64,000 nt of DNA from Gymnorhina tibicen. Lineage: Eukaryota > Chordata > Aves > Passeriformes > Artamidae. Position 1 is the stretch's first letter. Every line of letters starts with the position of its first letter. Below the pieces are notes generated by a model, which ran no database searches, was not told the DNA's origin, and saw only the letters and a list, made by a program, of their open reading frames with translations. Below are positions 41,387-53,586 of the stretch, in pieces. The stretch spans positions 372,830 to 436,829 of the forward strand of contig VXAZ01009688.1 of the NCBI GenBank assembly GCA_013399875.1. Direction: 5' to 3'. Made by a program: the position numbers and the translations under genes.

Positions 41387-42656
41387 TCTACATATGCGGA
41401 TTTGGGAGTTATGAGGAATTTAATGCAACATTTGTTGGTTTTACACTGTTGGATCGTGGAGGAGATCAGGCTTTGAGGCTCCCAGGGAATGTGACTGAAT
41501 CTGCCATGATTTGGGCTCACACAGGGACAGTGGTGGATTGCAGCTTTTGTTTAAAGGAGGACTCTGATAACAGGAATTTCTCTCATTGATGCACTTTCGC
41601 TTCACCCATCACTTCATTATCTAAGTTCCTAATTTTATCCAGCCTCGATTGTATCCCTGAGAACACCCTGGAATTTAAGGATCTGACAGTAGAGGTGTCC
41701 TGAGTCAAGCCTGAACTAAAGAGCAGCTTCACCTCAATTGCAGTTCAGACCCTCCAGGCTGGAGCCACGAGGTCTGGAGATCCTCCAAGCACAGAGTATT
41801 CAATAAAATCCACTTTTGTGGAGCACTGGAGTTCTGCATTTTAATTGAGGAGAAATTAGGTGTTCTTTGAAATCTCAAAGTGAAATAATCAGTGGAATTT
41901 TTGGCAGGCTGATAACCTTCGCCACAAAAGTGATCCTGGCCTAGGTTTTTATCAGGTTATATAACAACACTGCTGAAAAGTGTATAAAAACCCTTATGAA
42001 AACCTTTCAGTGTCTATAGAGTTTCAATTCTAATTTCCGTAGAACTAATCAAAAATTTTAAGCACAGCTTCTGGGTAAAGTTCTCAGCACGATTTACTTT
42101 ATTACCTTCAGCATTCATTTGGCCTTCCCAGTGGGAAGGGAGGCTGTGACCAGTCAAACCCCAGCCAAATTAAAAAGCTTTTAAGGAGTCGCTGCTGCTA
42201 ATGGTTTAACCCTAAGCAGGAGCTCGGGGTTTCCGTCTGTGTGGCTGAACTGGTGAGTGCTGCAGGAGTCCCGGGCTCTGGAGCTGCTGATCTTTGGCCA
42301 CCTGCCTGTCTTCTTCTCCCTGGCGCTCTGGGGGGAGGTTTGTTCCCTGAACAGACACCCACAGACCCACCACCCCCTGGCTAGATTGGGTTATGGCTCC
42401 TGGGGGAGAGCACACCCCGGGAAATACGGGGTGTTACTGACTGGGCTGGTTCCTGGTGTCCGCTGAGCGCCCCAGGGAGTCAGGAGCACCAGGGGCTCTG
42501 CAACAGCTCCCTCTGCCATGAAGGCTGGAAAAGAGAAGGAAAAATAGCAAGGAAAACTTGGTGCCTAAACTTGGGCACCTGGGATTTGTGGGTGTCCCAC
42601 AGCCTCACACTCGAGTGCAGCAGAGAGAAGGGGGGGATTTGTCACCTGTGTTTGAT

Positions 42657-42837
42657 GTGACAGGGATGGCTTGGGAAGGAGGGAATGGCCTCTGTGACAG
42701 GGTAAGGGTGGTTGGGAAGGAGGGAATGGCCTCTGTGAAATGGCAGGGGTGGTTGGGAAGGAGGGAATGGCCTCTGTGACGGGACAGGGGTGGTTGGGAA
42801 GGAGGGAATGGCCTCTGTGACGGGGCAGGGGTGGTTT
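42657..42837. repeat. 41 bp minisatellite, four copies
   Basis: Unit starts (TTGGGAAGGAGGGAATGGCC) lie at 42671, 42712, 42753 and 42794, and a fifth copy begins at about 42836 but decays. Copies differ at a few positions after CTCTGTGA. The array sits inside a long minus-strand open frame whose sequence is simply the repeat translated. Confidence 0.92.
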
Positions 42838-44183
42838 GGACTCACATGGGGAAAGGCAAACCAGAGCCTGGGTAGAAAACTCGTGGGATGGGTGGGTGTG
42901 AAAAAGGGCTGAGGTTGATGCTGCAGGGCCTGCTCTGCCCTGGGTCCTGCCAGGGGCTGGCTGAGGGTTGGCTGCTGGCCCTGGGGGCACAGAGGTGGCT
43001 GTGGCATGGGCTGTCCCTGCCCCCAGGGAGCACCGGCGTGGGAACACGGGTGTACTTTGGGGTCGTGGCTGTGCTTTGAAGAACACTTGGAGCTGGTTTA
43101 GGTTGTGGCTGTGCAGGATGTGCCTGAGGGGAAGATTTGGCAAACCGAAGTGGGCAGAATTATTCCCCCAGGATTTGGCCAGGCTGTGGGAGGTGACACC
43201 GCTGCTCTTCAAGGTGGTGTCTTGAAAAAACAAAGACACTTTGGTAAGAAATAGATCACCCACAGCGCTGCACTGTATTCCCAAGCCAGGGCTGTCCTGG
43301 GAAACGGATTCCTGCCTTTGCTCGGTCCTGTCTGAGGGATCTCCCACCCAAGCAGCTGCCCATGTTCAGACCCGTGCTCAGCCAGGCAGCGGGAGGCTGC
43401 AGGACCACTGAAAATGCAGGTCTGCGTCGTCTCTATTGTCAGTGCAGGTATTTAAAGGCAGGGAACAGCACACGTGCACACTCTGAGTGAAATAAGGGCT
43501 GATTGGTGTAATTAGATCCTCCTCAGAAGACCATAAATTAATGGTGATTATGATTCTTGAAAGAACAGAAGCAGAAGGTACACGTAACGTCGCTCTGGTT
43601 TATCACATTTGCTGCATTGTAATGCTCCTTTAATGTTAATATGTACTTTTGTAGTAAAATCTAATTGCAAACACTGAGCAGGCAGAGCCCAAGGCCACAA
43701 TCGTGTTCCACATAATTACCTGGGGAGGGGGGGCTCCCCCAGCCAGCGGTGCCACCAGCAGGGCCAGGTAGAGCAGGCACTGCTCTGCTCCACGGCACCG
43801 CTGACAGCCAGGGACGGGGCAGAGCTGGGAGGTAATTAACAGGCAATTCATTCGGTGAAATTTGCAGTTTTTGGGGCAGGTATCTCTGTCACGGAGCAGC
43901 AATACCACGTTTGGGTTTGTGTGCTGCCTCACTGGGGAGATGGGCTCATTCAGGCAGAAGTGACTTGGTTCCTGTCCCCACGGTGGTGCTGCGTCGCCCA
44001 GGGACCCTTTGAAGCCTCTGAGTGGCTGCTTTGATGTCTGATGTTGGCAGTGAGGGATCTCTTTGCTGTGATAATTCCAGCCTTTTCCATTCCCAGCTGT
44101 GCTGAGGAGACAGAAAAAAAAAATTATTTGGAAGATGGGAAAATAAATGGAACCCAGGAAGGAGAGGGCATTACAGAGGTGAA

Positions 44184-44425
44184 AATCACAGAATGTCCTG
44201 GGACTGAAGGGATCACAGGGATCATGGATCCAGCCCCAGGCCCTGCACAGACCCCCCAACAACCCCACCCTGGGCACCCCTGGCAGCGGTGCCCAAACGC
44301 CTCTGGAGCTCTGGGAGCCTCGGGGCTGTGCCCGTTCCCTGGGGAGCCTGGGCAGTGCCCAGCACCCTCTGGGGGCAGAACCTTTCCCTCATCTCCAGCC
44401 TGACCCTCCCGCCATGGCACTGGTG
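44184..44425 (-). mobile_element. CR1 fragment of a second subfamily
   Basis: Reverse-strand CR1 reading AATCACAGAATGTCCTGGGA, GGATCATGGATCCAGCCCC, GGCCCTGCACAGACCCCCCA, GCCCAAACGCCTCTGGAGCT, CCCTGGGGAGCCTGGGCAGT and CAGAACCTTTCCCTCATCTC. This block order belongs to a CR1 subfamily distinct from the GCAGCCACAGCTGCTCTGGG type that dominates the window. Divergence is moderate and there is no coding part. Confidence 0.85.
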
Positions 44426-45444
44426 CAGCGCTGGGAGTTGGACCCAGCTCCTCCTCAGCCCTCTGTATCTCCATTTTGACCAGTTCACCGAAATCTGGAC
44501 AATCTCAGATTGACTGGAACAGCAGATTTGGGAATATTTGTGGTGCTTTTCCACCTGTGAGCCCAGCTGTGGCAGAGGCACTTGCCTGTGGCTCTCAGCA
44601 TCACCACCTCTGGGCAGGCCACAGCTGCCCCTGTCCTGCACACACACTAATGTCAAGAAACGGAGAAGTGGGGAAGGAAGGTCTCTTTTTCCCCTGGAAT
44701 TTCTGGTGCATACTTAACTGCCTCTGGCTAAAAAGCAACACAATTTTTAAAGGAGAAAACGTGTAGGTGTTTAATGCATAGTGTTGACATGTACTATTTT
44801 TGTTCCTCATTTTTTTTTAGAAAATGTAGAATTGCCAGGAGGGTTTTACATCTGAAAAGCCATCTCTGCACGGGCCCCCTATCAACAGTTTTTATCTGCA
44901 TCACAAACTGACAGCCCCTCACCGGGAAATAATTGCTGCTCCGTTGAGTCCGGAGCAGTAATTACTGTGTTGATGAAACTTTTCTCTTTGCTTGCGTTGT
45001 GATACCTCTGAATGTCAGACTCACTTGGGCTGACAACATAATTTCCCCAGCAGAGCTCTTGCATCCACCGTGCCATGCTGCTGGGCAGGGCTGGGGGTTT
45101 TCCACTTTGCTGAATTCCTGAGGCAGCAACGGGAAAACCTCGGCCTTGCAAAGCCCTGTCTTGGGATGAACACTGAGTGGTTCCCCCAGGAACAAGGGGT
45201 GGCTGTGCCGTTGTAGAATAGCTCTCCAGAGTTAGCTAAAAAGGAATCAATCACAAAATAATTCGCTCCAGAAAAGGGAGGGTTTGTTTGAATGTCTTTG
45301 CAGGTAGTTTCCATTTGTGATAATGTGTTTTCACATTTTCACATGGTTGGCATCGTGAAACCGTCCTTGAGAGTGTTCAGAACAAGTGTGAGTGTGGCAC
45401 CGCAGGATGTGATGCGGTGGTGAACGTGGCGGTGGTGCTGGGTT

Positions 45445-45486
45445 GATGAGGAGACTTGGTGATCTCAAAGGTGATTCTGTGATTTT
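45445..45486 (+). mobile_element. Possible CR1 terminal remnant
   Basis: GACTTGGTGATCTCAAAGG followed by TGATTCTGTGATTTT looks like the last 40 bp of a CR1 copy, with the TTTTCCAACC block lost. It is short and therefore uncertain. Confidence 0.4.
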
Positions 45487-46429
45487 AATGAGTATTTTGA
45501 ATTTCCTGCGTGTGCAAGGCTTGAGATGAGCGTATCACAAAGAGGATGTGGTTTCCCAGAGGGACTGATACATTCCTGCAACCCCGATTCTCGTCCAGCG
45601 TGCATTTTTGAGGAGATCCCGTTTCAGGGGTTCAGGCGGGGTATTCTGGGTGGCACTGGGAGGTCATTCTCCGTGCCAGTCCCTGCAGGATTGTCCCCAG
45701 GGTCAGCCAGAGGACAGGGTGCTCTGCTGGTGCTGGGGGGTAGAGTTCAGTCTGAGTTTTGCTGCAGAAAGCCTCGGCTCCCCTTTCGGCCGCTCTGTGC
45801 GAGGCAGAGTTAATGAGCTCCGCGGAGCATCCTGCAGCCCGTGGTGCCAGCCCGGCCCGGGTTTGTGGGAGCAGAGCACGGCCGGGCTCTGACCCCGGTG
45901 TTGTACAAACACAATCACGGTATTGGGAGTCACAGATAATGGCTGCTGATTCCCAGCTCATCCAGGAACAAAAGCAAAGCCCTGAAGGGCTTATTCAACA
46001 CAATGTGAGTTATGCGGATGTTTCTCAGTTTCCTTGCAGAACGTGGATGCTGGAGTCAGGTTTGGTTTGGCCAGGGCTTTCAGCAGCAGGAATTGGTCCC
46101 TAAGCACTCCTGTCATCTCCTGTGAGGGGGTTATGAAAGCAGCCTGCAAAGGCCCCAGGTGGAGCAGCCCCTGCAGGAGCATCCTTCATTGCTGGCCTCA
46201 CAGCTGGAGTGGAAATTTTCTTCTGTTTGTTTTAGAATAAACAGGAACAAAGTGGAAGGAGCATGGAAAACTGCCAGGAGAGGAGCAGGAAGAGCCAGGT
46301 GAAGTCTCGCTTGGAGAGAGCTCATGGTATGGGTGTCACAGAGAGTGACTTCCCACGGGCAGGGCCAGGGCATCATCCTGCTCCAAACCAGTGTGGAATG
46401 AAGAGAACGTTCAGCTTTGGAGTCAGCCA

Positions 46430-46665
46430 TTCATGGAATGGTTTGGGCAGGAAGGGACTTAAAGCCCATCCAGTGCCACCCCTGCCATGGCAGGGACACC
46501 TCCCACTGTCCCAGGCTGCTCCAAGCCCCGTCCAGCCTGGCCTTGGGCACTGCCAGGGATCCAGGGGCAGCCACAGCTGCTCTGGGCACCCTGTGCCAGG
46601 GCCTGCCCTCACAGGAACAATTTCTTCCTGATATCTAATCTGCATCCACCCTCCTTCAACCAAAA
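46430..46665 (-). mobile_element. CR1 fragment, about 235 bp
   Basis: Reverse-strand CR1 from TCATGGAATGGTTTGGGCAG through ACTTAAAGCCCATCCAGTGC, CCTGCCATGGCAGGGACACC, GCTCCAAGCCCCGTCCAGCC, GGGGCAGCCACAGCTGCTCT to TTCTTCCTGATATCTAATCT. It is one of the best-preserved copies and probably close to its subfamily consensus. Confidence 0.92.
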
Positions 46666-47417
46666 TTTTCCTCCAAAATCAGTGAAAAATCCCAAGCTGC
46701 AGGCAGTGGTAAGGGAATCTCCCCCCCCCAAAGCAAGGCCTCTGTGGATCATGGAGATGGCTGCAGTTTGCGCTGGGAGAGATCCTCTGACACCAAACGT
46801 CAGCTCCTCTGTGCACACCAGAGCTAAACACAGCTGGGTTTGCAGGGGGAGGGAAGAGCTGCTCTGCAAAGAGCATTTTCAGCCTAGCAAGGGCAATGTA
46901 ATGCAAAGCATAAAGTAGGATTCTCTGTACGTAAGGGATGGACGCAAAAATATTGACTCGAAGGATTTATTTGTTGTTTTAAATGGTTTAAGCAGGCATG
47001 TAATAATAATAAAAGTGGAAACCATCATACTCAGTCATAGAAATTGCCTCGTGTTTTGTCTTTGAGGCATAAGCTTAGCAGAAGGTTAAAGAGAAACAAC
47101 AGTGAATTCTTGTAGACTGAAGCAAAAAATTTGTGTCCCAACTGTACCATGTCAAAAGTGATTTGGGGCATGTTTATATTTCTGCATTTTGAAATAACAG
47201 CTTTTTAAACTCCGTGCTTGTTTCATCCGGGAGAATTGGGCAGAAGCAGCCGGTGGGGATCCTTCCCTGCAGCAGCAGAGCTGGGGGTCTAAGGTCCGGG
47301 GGGGTCAGTGCTGGGGAGGGGCCACAGCCACCAGGGACACGGCCATGGGCCCTGACCAGGTCACCCCGACACCGTTTGACCTGGCTGTGCTGGGAGGGAG
47401 GGTCCCTATCCCTGTCC

Positions 47418-47485
47418 CTGGGTGCCTGTCCCGGGGTGCCAGCAGGTCCTGGGTGCCTGTCCCAGGGTGCCAGCGGGTCCCTGCG
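47418..47485. repeat. 31 bp tandem duplication
   Basis: CTGGGTGCCTGTCCC followed by GGGGTGCCAGCAGGTC occurs at 47418 and again at 47449 with two substitutions. It is a small GC-rich duplication in the intron. Confidence 0.75.
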
Positions 47486-48959
47486 TCCCCGGCAGTTTCG
47501 GAGACCCATGGTGGTGTTCATGGAGCAGAAAGAGGCTGGGAGCTGCTGTCAGGGGATCGGTGCCTTGTGACAAATGGAAAGGCTCTCAAAGGGAAGGAGT
47601 CTAGCCCATGACTGCCATGAAAGGAGCTGCTCTGATGCAGGGGTGGAAGAGAACGGGGAGGCTGGGGAAGAGGTCTGAGATCGCGTTTGTCCCGGTTTTC
47701 CCTGTTCAGGAAGGGGTCTCAGTGGGGCAGTGCTGCCGTCTCGCCGCGGGTGGTGTGAAAAAACCAAGGAAGACTTTTTCCTTCAGTACTTGGGTGGTTT
47801 GACATCGTTTCCATCGTTGCCTTTGCTGGCGGTGACGTGCCCGCTCTGCGCTGTCTCAGCAGCAGAAACCAAAGATCTAGACATTTTCTTTGCCAAACCG
47901 GGCAGTGGGGCTGGGAGGGGGTGGGCAGCACCCGAACCCACAGGGCACTGACAGGACGGGCTCCTCACCTGGACGTGTCCCAGCCGTGCCCCTGCTGATG
48001 GGGCAGCCCGTGTGCCGCAGAGCCGCGGTGACCCCGGTAATTGCCAGCCCTTCCTGAAGGGCTTCTCAGGCTTAGCGGGGCCAGCAGCGATGTCAGGGTT
48101 TCACCAAGGATTATTGGGTCTGCGGTGGCACTTGGCCTTTGAACGGCTGGAGTTTCTGTGGTGACAAACCCAGGTGGGGGAACGAGGTGAGACAAAGGAT
48201 GGGTTGCTCGCTCAGCAATAACAGCTTTTCTTGCACTGTTAATTGCTCATTAAACACCATCCACTCAGCCCTTAACTGCCTCTGCCACAGCAGGGAAAGC
48301 CGAGGTTTAACCCTGGCCAGGCCCCGAGTCTCAAGGTTTCACCAGTGAAAAATAATGTGTGTATTGTAAATTGAATAACTCGAGTGTTCATAAGATCTGC
48401 GTTGGCCTTACCTCTAGAGACACTTATTTAAGAGAGTGCAGAGAGAGTAGGAGGACAAAACATGTGATGAACAATATGCTCTCATCTTCCTCTTGTTCCC
48501 TCTGATTTACATCTCCAGCATCAGAGCAGCCTGTAATGTTTAATGGAGATAATTAAATATCATTTGGAGACAAGATAGCTCTTTTTAGTAGTGGAACAGA
48601 TCCTGCTTAACAACTGAGCTCGCAGCAGTAATTCAGCAGTAAGCTGGAGAGGAGATGCACTGGAAAGCTCAGCACAGACTGTCTTAGGTGGTGGGAAGGA
48701 AAAGCAATGGAAATCAATTAGTTTAGCCAAGGTGCTTAAACGTGATTACAGCTGAAGAAAGTCTTGTGAAAACTGGTATTAGGGAGTAGTTAAGATTTAT
48801 TCTGGTGCCTTAATTGGAGGACCAAGGAAGTCAAGTGATTTGATTCTCCAGAACTTCAAAATCAATGTTGTTTTAGCAGGTTTTATTGACTGGAAGATGA
48901 AATCTGATAATGGCTGGAGATAAGAAAGGGAGGTCAGGGCCTGCAGTGTCCCCGCTGGT

Positions 48960-49355
48960 GCTGGCAGCGAGTGCAGAGCCGGGTTTGGCCTGACTCGGAC
49001 CCGACAGGGCCTGCCTTGGGCACAGCCCGTGTGCCCGGCGGGGTGTGGGGCCGGGGGCCGCTCGGAGCCCGCCCGCGCCCAAAGCCGCGTTTCCCGGAGC
49101 CGGGCGGGTGGCGAGCCCCGCGGCACGGGTCCCGCTCGGATGCTGGCGGTGCCGGCAGCAGGCAGAGGCTGTCACGGAGCCGGGCTGTGTCTCCGGGCTC
49201 CCTCCCGCAGAGGGAAGGCGGCTGCGGGCCGCTCCGCGTCTCCCTCTTGCCCCGCAGCAGCGGCAGCAAATCGCTCGGGGAAGTTTCACAGCGGCTCACG
49301 GGCAGCGCTGAGGGCAGCAATAACCGGGCTCGGGGTTTCACCCTGTTCAAACGTG
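48960..49355. promoter_or_regulatory. Intronic CpG island, no exon
   Basis: I count about 45 CpG dinucleotides in roughly 390 bp, with very high GC, flanked on both sides by CpG-poor, AT-rich intron. No known GRM7 exon overlaps it. Open frames exist on both strands but have no recognisable protein sequence and are expected by chance at this GC content. Intronic CpG islands often mark alternative promoters, antisense or lncRNA starts, or developmental enhancers. Which applies here cannot be decided from sequence. Two acceptor-like tracts on the + strand (CCCTCCCGCAG near 49210, CTTGCCCCGCAG near 49257) would also suit an unannotated exon. Confidence 0.7.
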
Positions 49356-50051
49356 TTTAGTAAGTTACAGAGCCACACTGGTGACTGCGGGTCGCTAACT
49401 TCTGTCGGGCCACGGATGAGTTAAACATCTGAGCTGATTTGGGCTTAAAACCCGGATTTTTCTCCCCTTGTAATATTCCAGCTTGCTTTCAGTTTGAGTA
49501 CCCCAAAGGAAGCTGCTGATAGGGAGCTCTGAATAATTCAGAGTGAATTGCGGTGTTATCTCTGAGGTATGACTGACGTGTGGGAGGCAATTTCAGAGTT
49601 AACTTGGAGCTGGTAATGAGGAACGGGAGCTGCGGTGGGATGGTGCAGGGCAGGGGATCGCTTCGTCAGACCGCGCTGGAGAATGGTTTGGATATTGCTG
49701 TAAATTGTCACCGCGGCGTCTAATTTGAGATGGAGAATTGGCTTATTCTTACAATAAAAAGGCAGCGTTGGATAATTAAGAGAGAAGCTCTTCCCTGATG
49801 CTCTGGATTAGCACTGATGCGCACGGGTACCTCCCAAAGATACGGGGGATCGTGGAACGACTGGCATTTGGCAGGTCCTAAAATGATAGACTTTTTGTAA
49901 TTAAATCTCATTTAAATGAGTACCTAAATGATCTCGTATTGTGGGATTACCCATTCCCAGTTTAGCATAACAATAACCGCCCATCTGCGTGTCACAGAGC
50001 CCAAGGATTGCGTAAAGCAGCGCCGGGGCAGGAATTATGATGCACTGGGCA

Positions 50052-50065
50052 GTTGCCATGGCAAC
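50052..50065. promoter_or_regulatory. Candidate RFX X-box palindrome
   Basis: GTTGCCATGGCAAC is a perfect 14 bp palindrome and an ideal RFX full site. It lies about 700 bp downstream of the CpG island, in AT-rich unique sequence that looks conserved in style. The motif match is strong; occupancy is inferred. Confidence 0.6.
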
Positions 50066-50273
50066 GGTGTGTTCTAATTGTGATACATTAGTAGCAACAA
50101 GAATTGGCTGGCTCAAGTCACTGAGTTAATTAAATGCGAACTCGCACCGGTCTGAAGGAATAATAGAGAAAATTAACACCTCCGAGTGCCCCCTGTAACA
50201 CGGGAATGGCTGCGCGGAGATAATCCCAGCCCTTTCCGCCTTCCTGGTGCTCTCCTGCCCGCTGTTCTCCCGT

Positions 50274-50297
50274 GGGATGAGGGATGAGGGATGAGGA
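50274..50297. repeat. (GGGATGA)3 short tandem repeat
   Basis: Three copies of GGGATGA in tandem, ending in GGAGGC. Low complexity only. Confidence 0.8.
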
Positions 50298-50799
50298 GGC
50301 GCTGGCCGAGGTGTGGAGGGGTCAGGGGAGCCCCTTTAGAGCAGGGCACTGCTGGATGTTGGGAAGCGCGGCAGGAACCCCCGCGCTGGGCAGGGGAGAG
50401 GGGCTGGCACGAACCTGGCTGTGCTCACACGAGCCTCGGAAGGGCATCTGCACCCACGGAGATGCTGCTGTTTGCTGGCAGAGTTTCAGGGTGAGCTGTT
50501 TGGGTTCATCGCTCTCGCGGGGACATCTGAGCTGTTGTCAGCAGCTGTGTGTGGGTCCAGCCTGTGTGGGGCTCGGGCTGCTGCCCACACCCCATGTCTG
50601 ACCCTTTTTATTGATTGTTTTGAGGTTTAAATTGCTTTTCTTTACTGGAGGAATTATTTTCCTTGTGCCAGGGTTTAAACTCCTCATGGTGGCTGGTCAG
50701 GAACAAAGGCTTTGCTGCCTTATCCAGGAATGTTCCATTCTTTCAGGCAGCTCTACCACACTCCCTATTCACTTTCATCCTTCAGAAAATTAAATCATT

Positions 50800-50965
50800 T
50801 TCACAGAATGGTTTGGGTGGGAAGGACCTGAAAGCCCATCCAGTGCCACCCCTGCCATGGGCAGGGAGGGACACCTTCCACTATCCCAGACTGCTCCAAA
50901 CCCTGTCCAACCTGGCCTTGGACATCTCCAGGGATCCAGGGGCAGCCACAGCTGCTCTGGCCATG
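50800..50965 (-). mobile_element. CR1 fragment followed by an (AAAT)-type microsatellite
   Basis: Reverse CR1 from TCACAGAATGGTTTGGGTGG through CTGAAAGCCCATCCAGTGCC, GACACCTTCCACTATCCCAG, CCTGTCCAACCTGGCCTTGG and GGGGCAGCCACAGCTGCTCT, where it stops. An A-rich tetranucleotide run (ACAAATAAATAAATGAATAA, about 50970-50992) follows closely at the truncated 5' side. Confidence 0.88.
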
Positions 50966-51624
50966 CTGACAAATAAATAAATGAATAAATAACCCAGTTA
51001 TAAGAATAAATGAATTGCTGACTGCTCTAGGTACTTGACTGCAGCCTTTAGTCCCCAGGCACATTCCACACACCGTACCCAGCACTGGGCAAAGGACATG
51101 TCCAGCCACAAGAAGTAGCCAAAGCAATATGTAAATGCTCTGGTTTAAATAATAATTACATTATCATTTCAAAAGTCAGTGGAAAACTGGCTTGCTTCAT
51201 GTATGTATATTTGTCAGTGCTTTTTATTGCCAGCGTTCTACTCCAAAGGTCTTTAAAGAGAAGTAATAAGTGTAGGATTATCCTTTCCCTCTCCCCCTCC
51301 TTCCCTGATACCGGCTTGCACTTCAAATTCCCCTGAAGGTCTCCAAGCAGAATTAGATCTTACTTTGTATGCAAATATATGGAATATATTCTTAATATGG
51401 GCCTGGGTCAAACTTCACTGACATTGAAAGATTCCAGCTGACTTTTTGGGATTTGTAGTGATGGGGGAAGGGAGGTGACCCTTCAGTGCTGGGCACGGGC
51501 AGGGCTGGGGCCATTGGTCACTTCTTGGGCATTAGATGGGCAAGGAATTTTTTGTGGGCTTGGTTTGAGGTTCTGCACACTGGCTGAGCTGGGCATACGC
51601 TGGGAAGAAATACTGGGAACACTG

Positions 51625-51764
51625 GGTTTCCTCAGGGTAAAGGGCAGTGGTGGAGTCACCCTCCCTGGCCGTGGCACTCGGGGCTGGGGGACAAGGTGGG
51701 GAACAGCCAAAGGCTGGACTCGATGGCCTTGGACATCTTTTCCAACCTCAGTGATTCTGTGATT
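51625..51764 (+). mobile_element. CR1 3' fragment, older subfamily
   Basis: GGCAGTGGTGGAGTCACCCT, CCCTGGCCGTGGCACTCGG, GGCTGGACTCGATGGCCTTG, GACATCTTTTCCAACCTCAG and TGATTCTGTGATT follow the order of a CR1 3' end whose terminal motif is GATTCTGTGATT. It belongs to a different subfamily from most copies in the window. Confidence 0.8.
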
Positions 51765-52978
51765 GAACAGCCCCCAGGGAAGGGCTGGGGGGAGGCTCCT
51801 TCCCCCCAGCCAGGTGGAGCCTGCTCTGAGGGAACCCTAAAGGAGGGGCAGGAGCGTGTCAGTGAAGTGCATGCTCCCAGAAATCAATATCCTGGAGTGG
51901 CCAAACCAAGAGGAGATTGTACAGATCCGCTCCAGACATTTTCCCCAGCAGGTGACACCAGTGGCTCCCGAGGCTGTGTGAGGAGCAGCTCCTCACTGCA
52001 GTGCCGGGGTGCAGCCCCGTGGGGATCGGCCGCACAAACCCAGAGTGTGGCCGAGGCGCGGGGTCAGAATGGTGTGGTCATTGAAGATACTGCACCCAGC
52101 TGTGCAGGGGAGTAAGTTTTGTGCTTCTGGGAAGGCCAGAGGATTTCAGTTTGGCTGGGGGAAGGTTTGAGGTCAGTTTTTGTGAGCCCGGTGTGTCGGG
52201 AGATCGAGGATGTTCAGTTGCTGAAGCAAGTGGAGGCAAAGGGAATTTATGAACTGGAGTGTCTCAGAAAAAGAGCAGTTTGATCTCAGGGAAAGCCTTC
52301 CAAGTGGGCCAGGCTGGCTGGATATAAATCAAACATTCATATGGCTGGATCAGGGGAGGCAGAATTGGAGTGAAAGGACAGAAAAAAGGTGTTGAAGCTT
52401 GCTCTGTAAGATGAACCTTCTGTGGGGATCTCTGCTCTTTGTTAGGGGCATGGCCTGGGCTGAAATACCTGGAGTTTCATCCTGGCAGAACTGCAAATGG
52501 ACAGCTCAGGAAAGCCTGAGTGTGATGGACACTCGATTACAGCTCCATTTGAACCCCAGTCAGAGCAGGAGAAACCCTGTCCTGGGGCTGTCCTGCACTG
52601 CTGGCCTCGATCAAGCCCTCTTGTAAGGCTGGCTAAGGCTTGACTTGTTCCTTTTGCTGTGTTTTCTCGGTGTTACCTCACTGTGTGTGATTGGGGAACT
52701 CTAACAATGCTTGTATTTATTCTGGATTGTGGATTTAATTTTGCAAGACCTGAATACCTTAAGTGAGAGGGCTGCTTGCTGTCGTAATGTGTGGCTGAGC
52801 AATTTACTGGGCAGTAAAACAAAACTGCAGCCCCCAGACTGCTTAAAGAGCCTGAGAGGAGAGAGAACCATCAGGGCATTTGTGCCTCTCCTTTCCAGGC
52901 TGTGAATAATTTTGGCAGCATTTTTCAGCGCTGTCAAGGCAAAGCTGCAGCTCCCGGGGGCTGCACTCGCAGAGTTCC

Positions 52979-52992
52979 CATTGCCATGACAA
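52979..52992. promoter_or_regulatory. Imperfect X-box-like site
   Basis: ATTGCCATGACAAC differs from a perfect RFX palindrome at two positions, and the right half-site is non-consensus. It is listed because it is the third X-box-like sequence in the same intron. Confidence 0.3.
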
Positions 52993-53377
52993 CCTCGGGC
53001 ACATCCAGGAGCTGCTCCAGGAGCTGCTCTGGCTCTGAGCCCGGCCTGGGTGGGACCTGGCCCGTGGCCCAGGAGCCCCTTGTGCCACACCCACCCTGCT
53101 GCCTCACCTGCCCACTCTGCTGGAGTGTCCTGGGGGCGGAGAGCCAACCTGAGAGCCAAAGGGGCTTTCAGAGCTCGTGCTGATGGGTTTCCATCGTGCT
53201 GTTCCTTAGGGGATGGTTCCGTATGCTTTGAGGTGCTCCCTGCCTTGCCTTTCTCCTGCCGCTTCCCAAAGGCTCCGTGCAGAGGGTGGCAGAGGAATGT
53301 CTGATCCTGCTGACGTGTGTCCCTGTAAGTTATAGCAGCGAGTTTGGGATACCAGAGTCTGTTCCTTCCCATGTCCC

Positions 53378-53432
53378 CCCTAACCCTGCCCTCTGCTGTG
53401 GGAAGCCATTCCCCCTTGTCCTGGCACCACGA
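53378..53432 (-). mobile_element. CR1 internal remnant
   Basis: CTAACCCTGCCCTCTGCTGT, then GGGAAGCCATTCCCCCTTGT and CCTGGCACCA, matches the CR1 segment seen at 58950-59000. Only about 55 bp remains. Confidence 0.65.
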
Positions 53433-53492
53433 GTTCTTCCCCAAGCTTTGGGGTTTTTCACTCCAGGGAAAGGCACCTCCAGTGTGGGAAGA

Positions 53493-53586
53493 CAGGGAAA
53501 CCTGAGTGTTACTGCAGGTTTTCCAGGGAAACCTAAACACCACTCCAGGTTCTCCAAGGAAACCTAAACATTACCCCAGGTTCTCT
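53493..53586. repeat. 31-32 bp tandem repeat, three diverged copies
   Basis: GGGAAACCTGAGTGTTACTG, GGGAAACCTAAACACCACTC and AGGAAACCTAAACATTACCC each precede CAGGTTYTC, at about 31 bp spacing. It is a degenerate intronic minisatellite. Confidence 0.75.

Noticed and set aside
42565..43347. Minus-strand open frame of 260 codons
   Set aside because: Its most regular part is the 41 bp minisatellite translated; the rest is low-complexity Pro/Ser/His without any known domain. No promoter or splice context.
52701..53543. Minus-strand open frame of 280 codons
   Set aside because: The longest minus-strand frame in the window, but in a GC-rich region where stops are rare. No domain, odd composition, and it overlaps a degenerate repeat.
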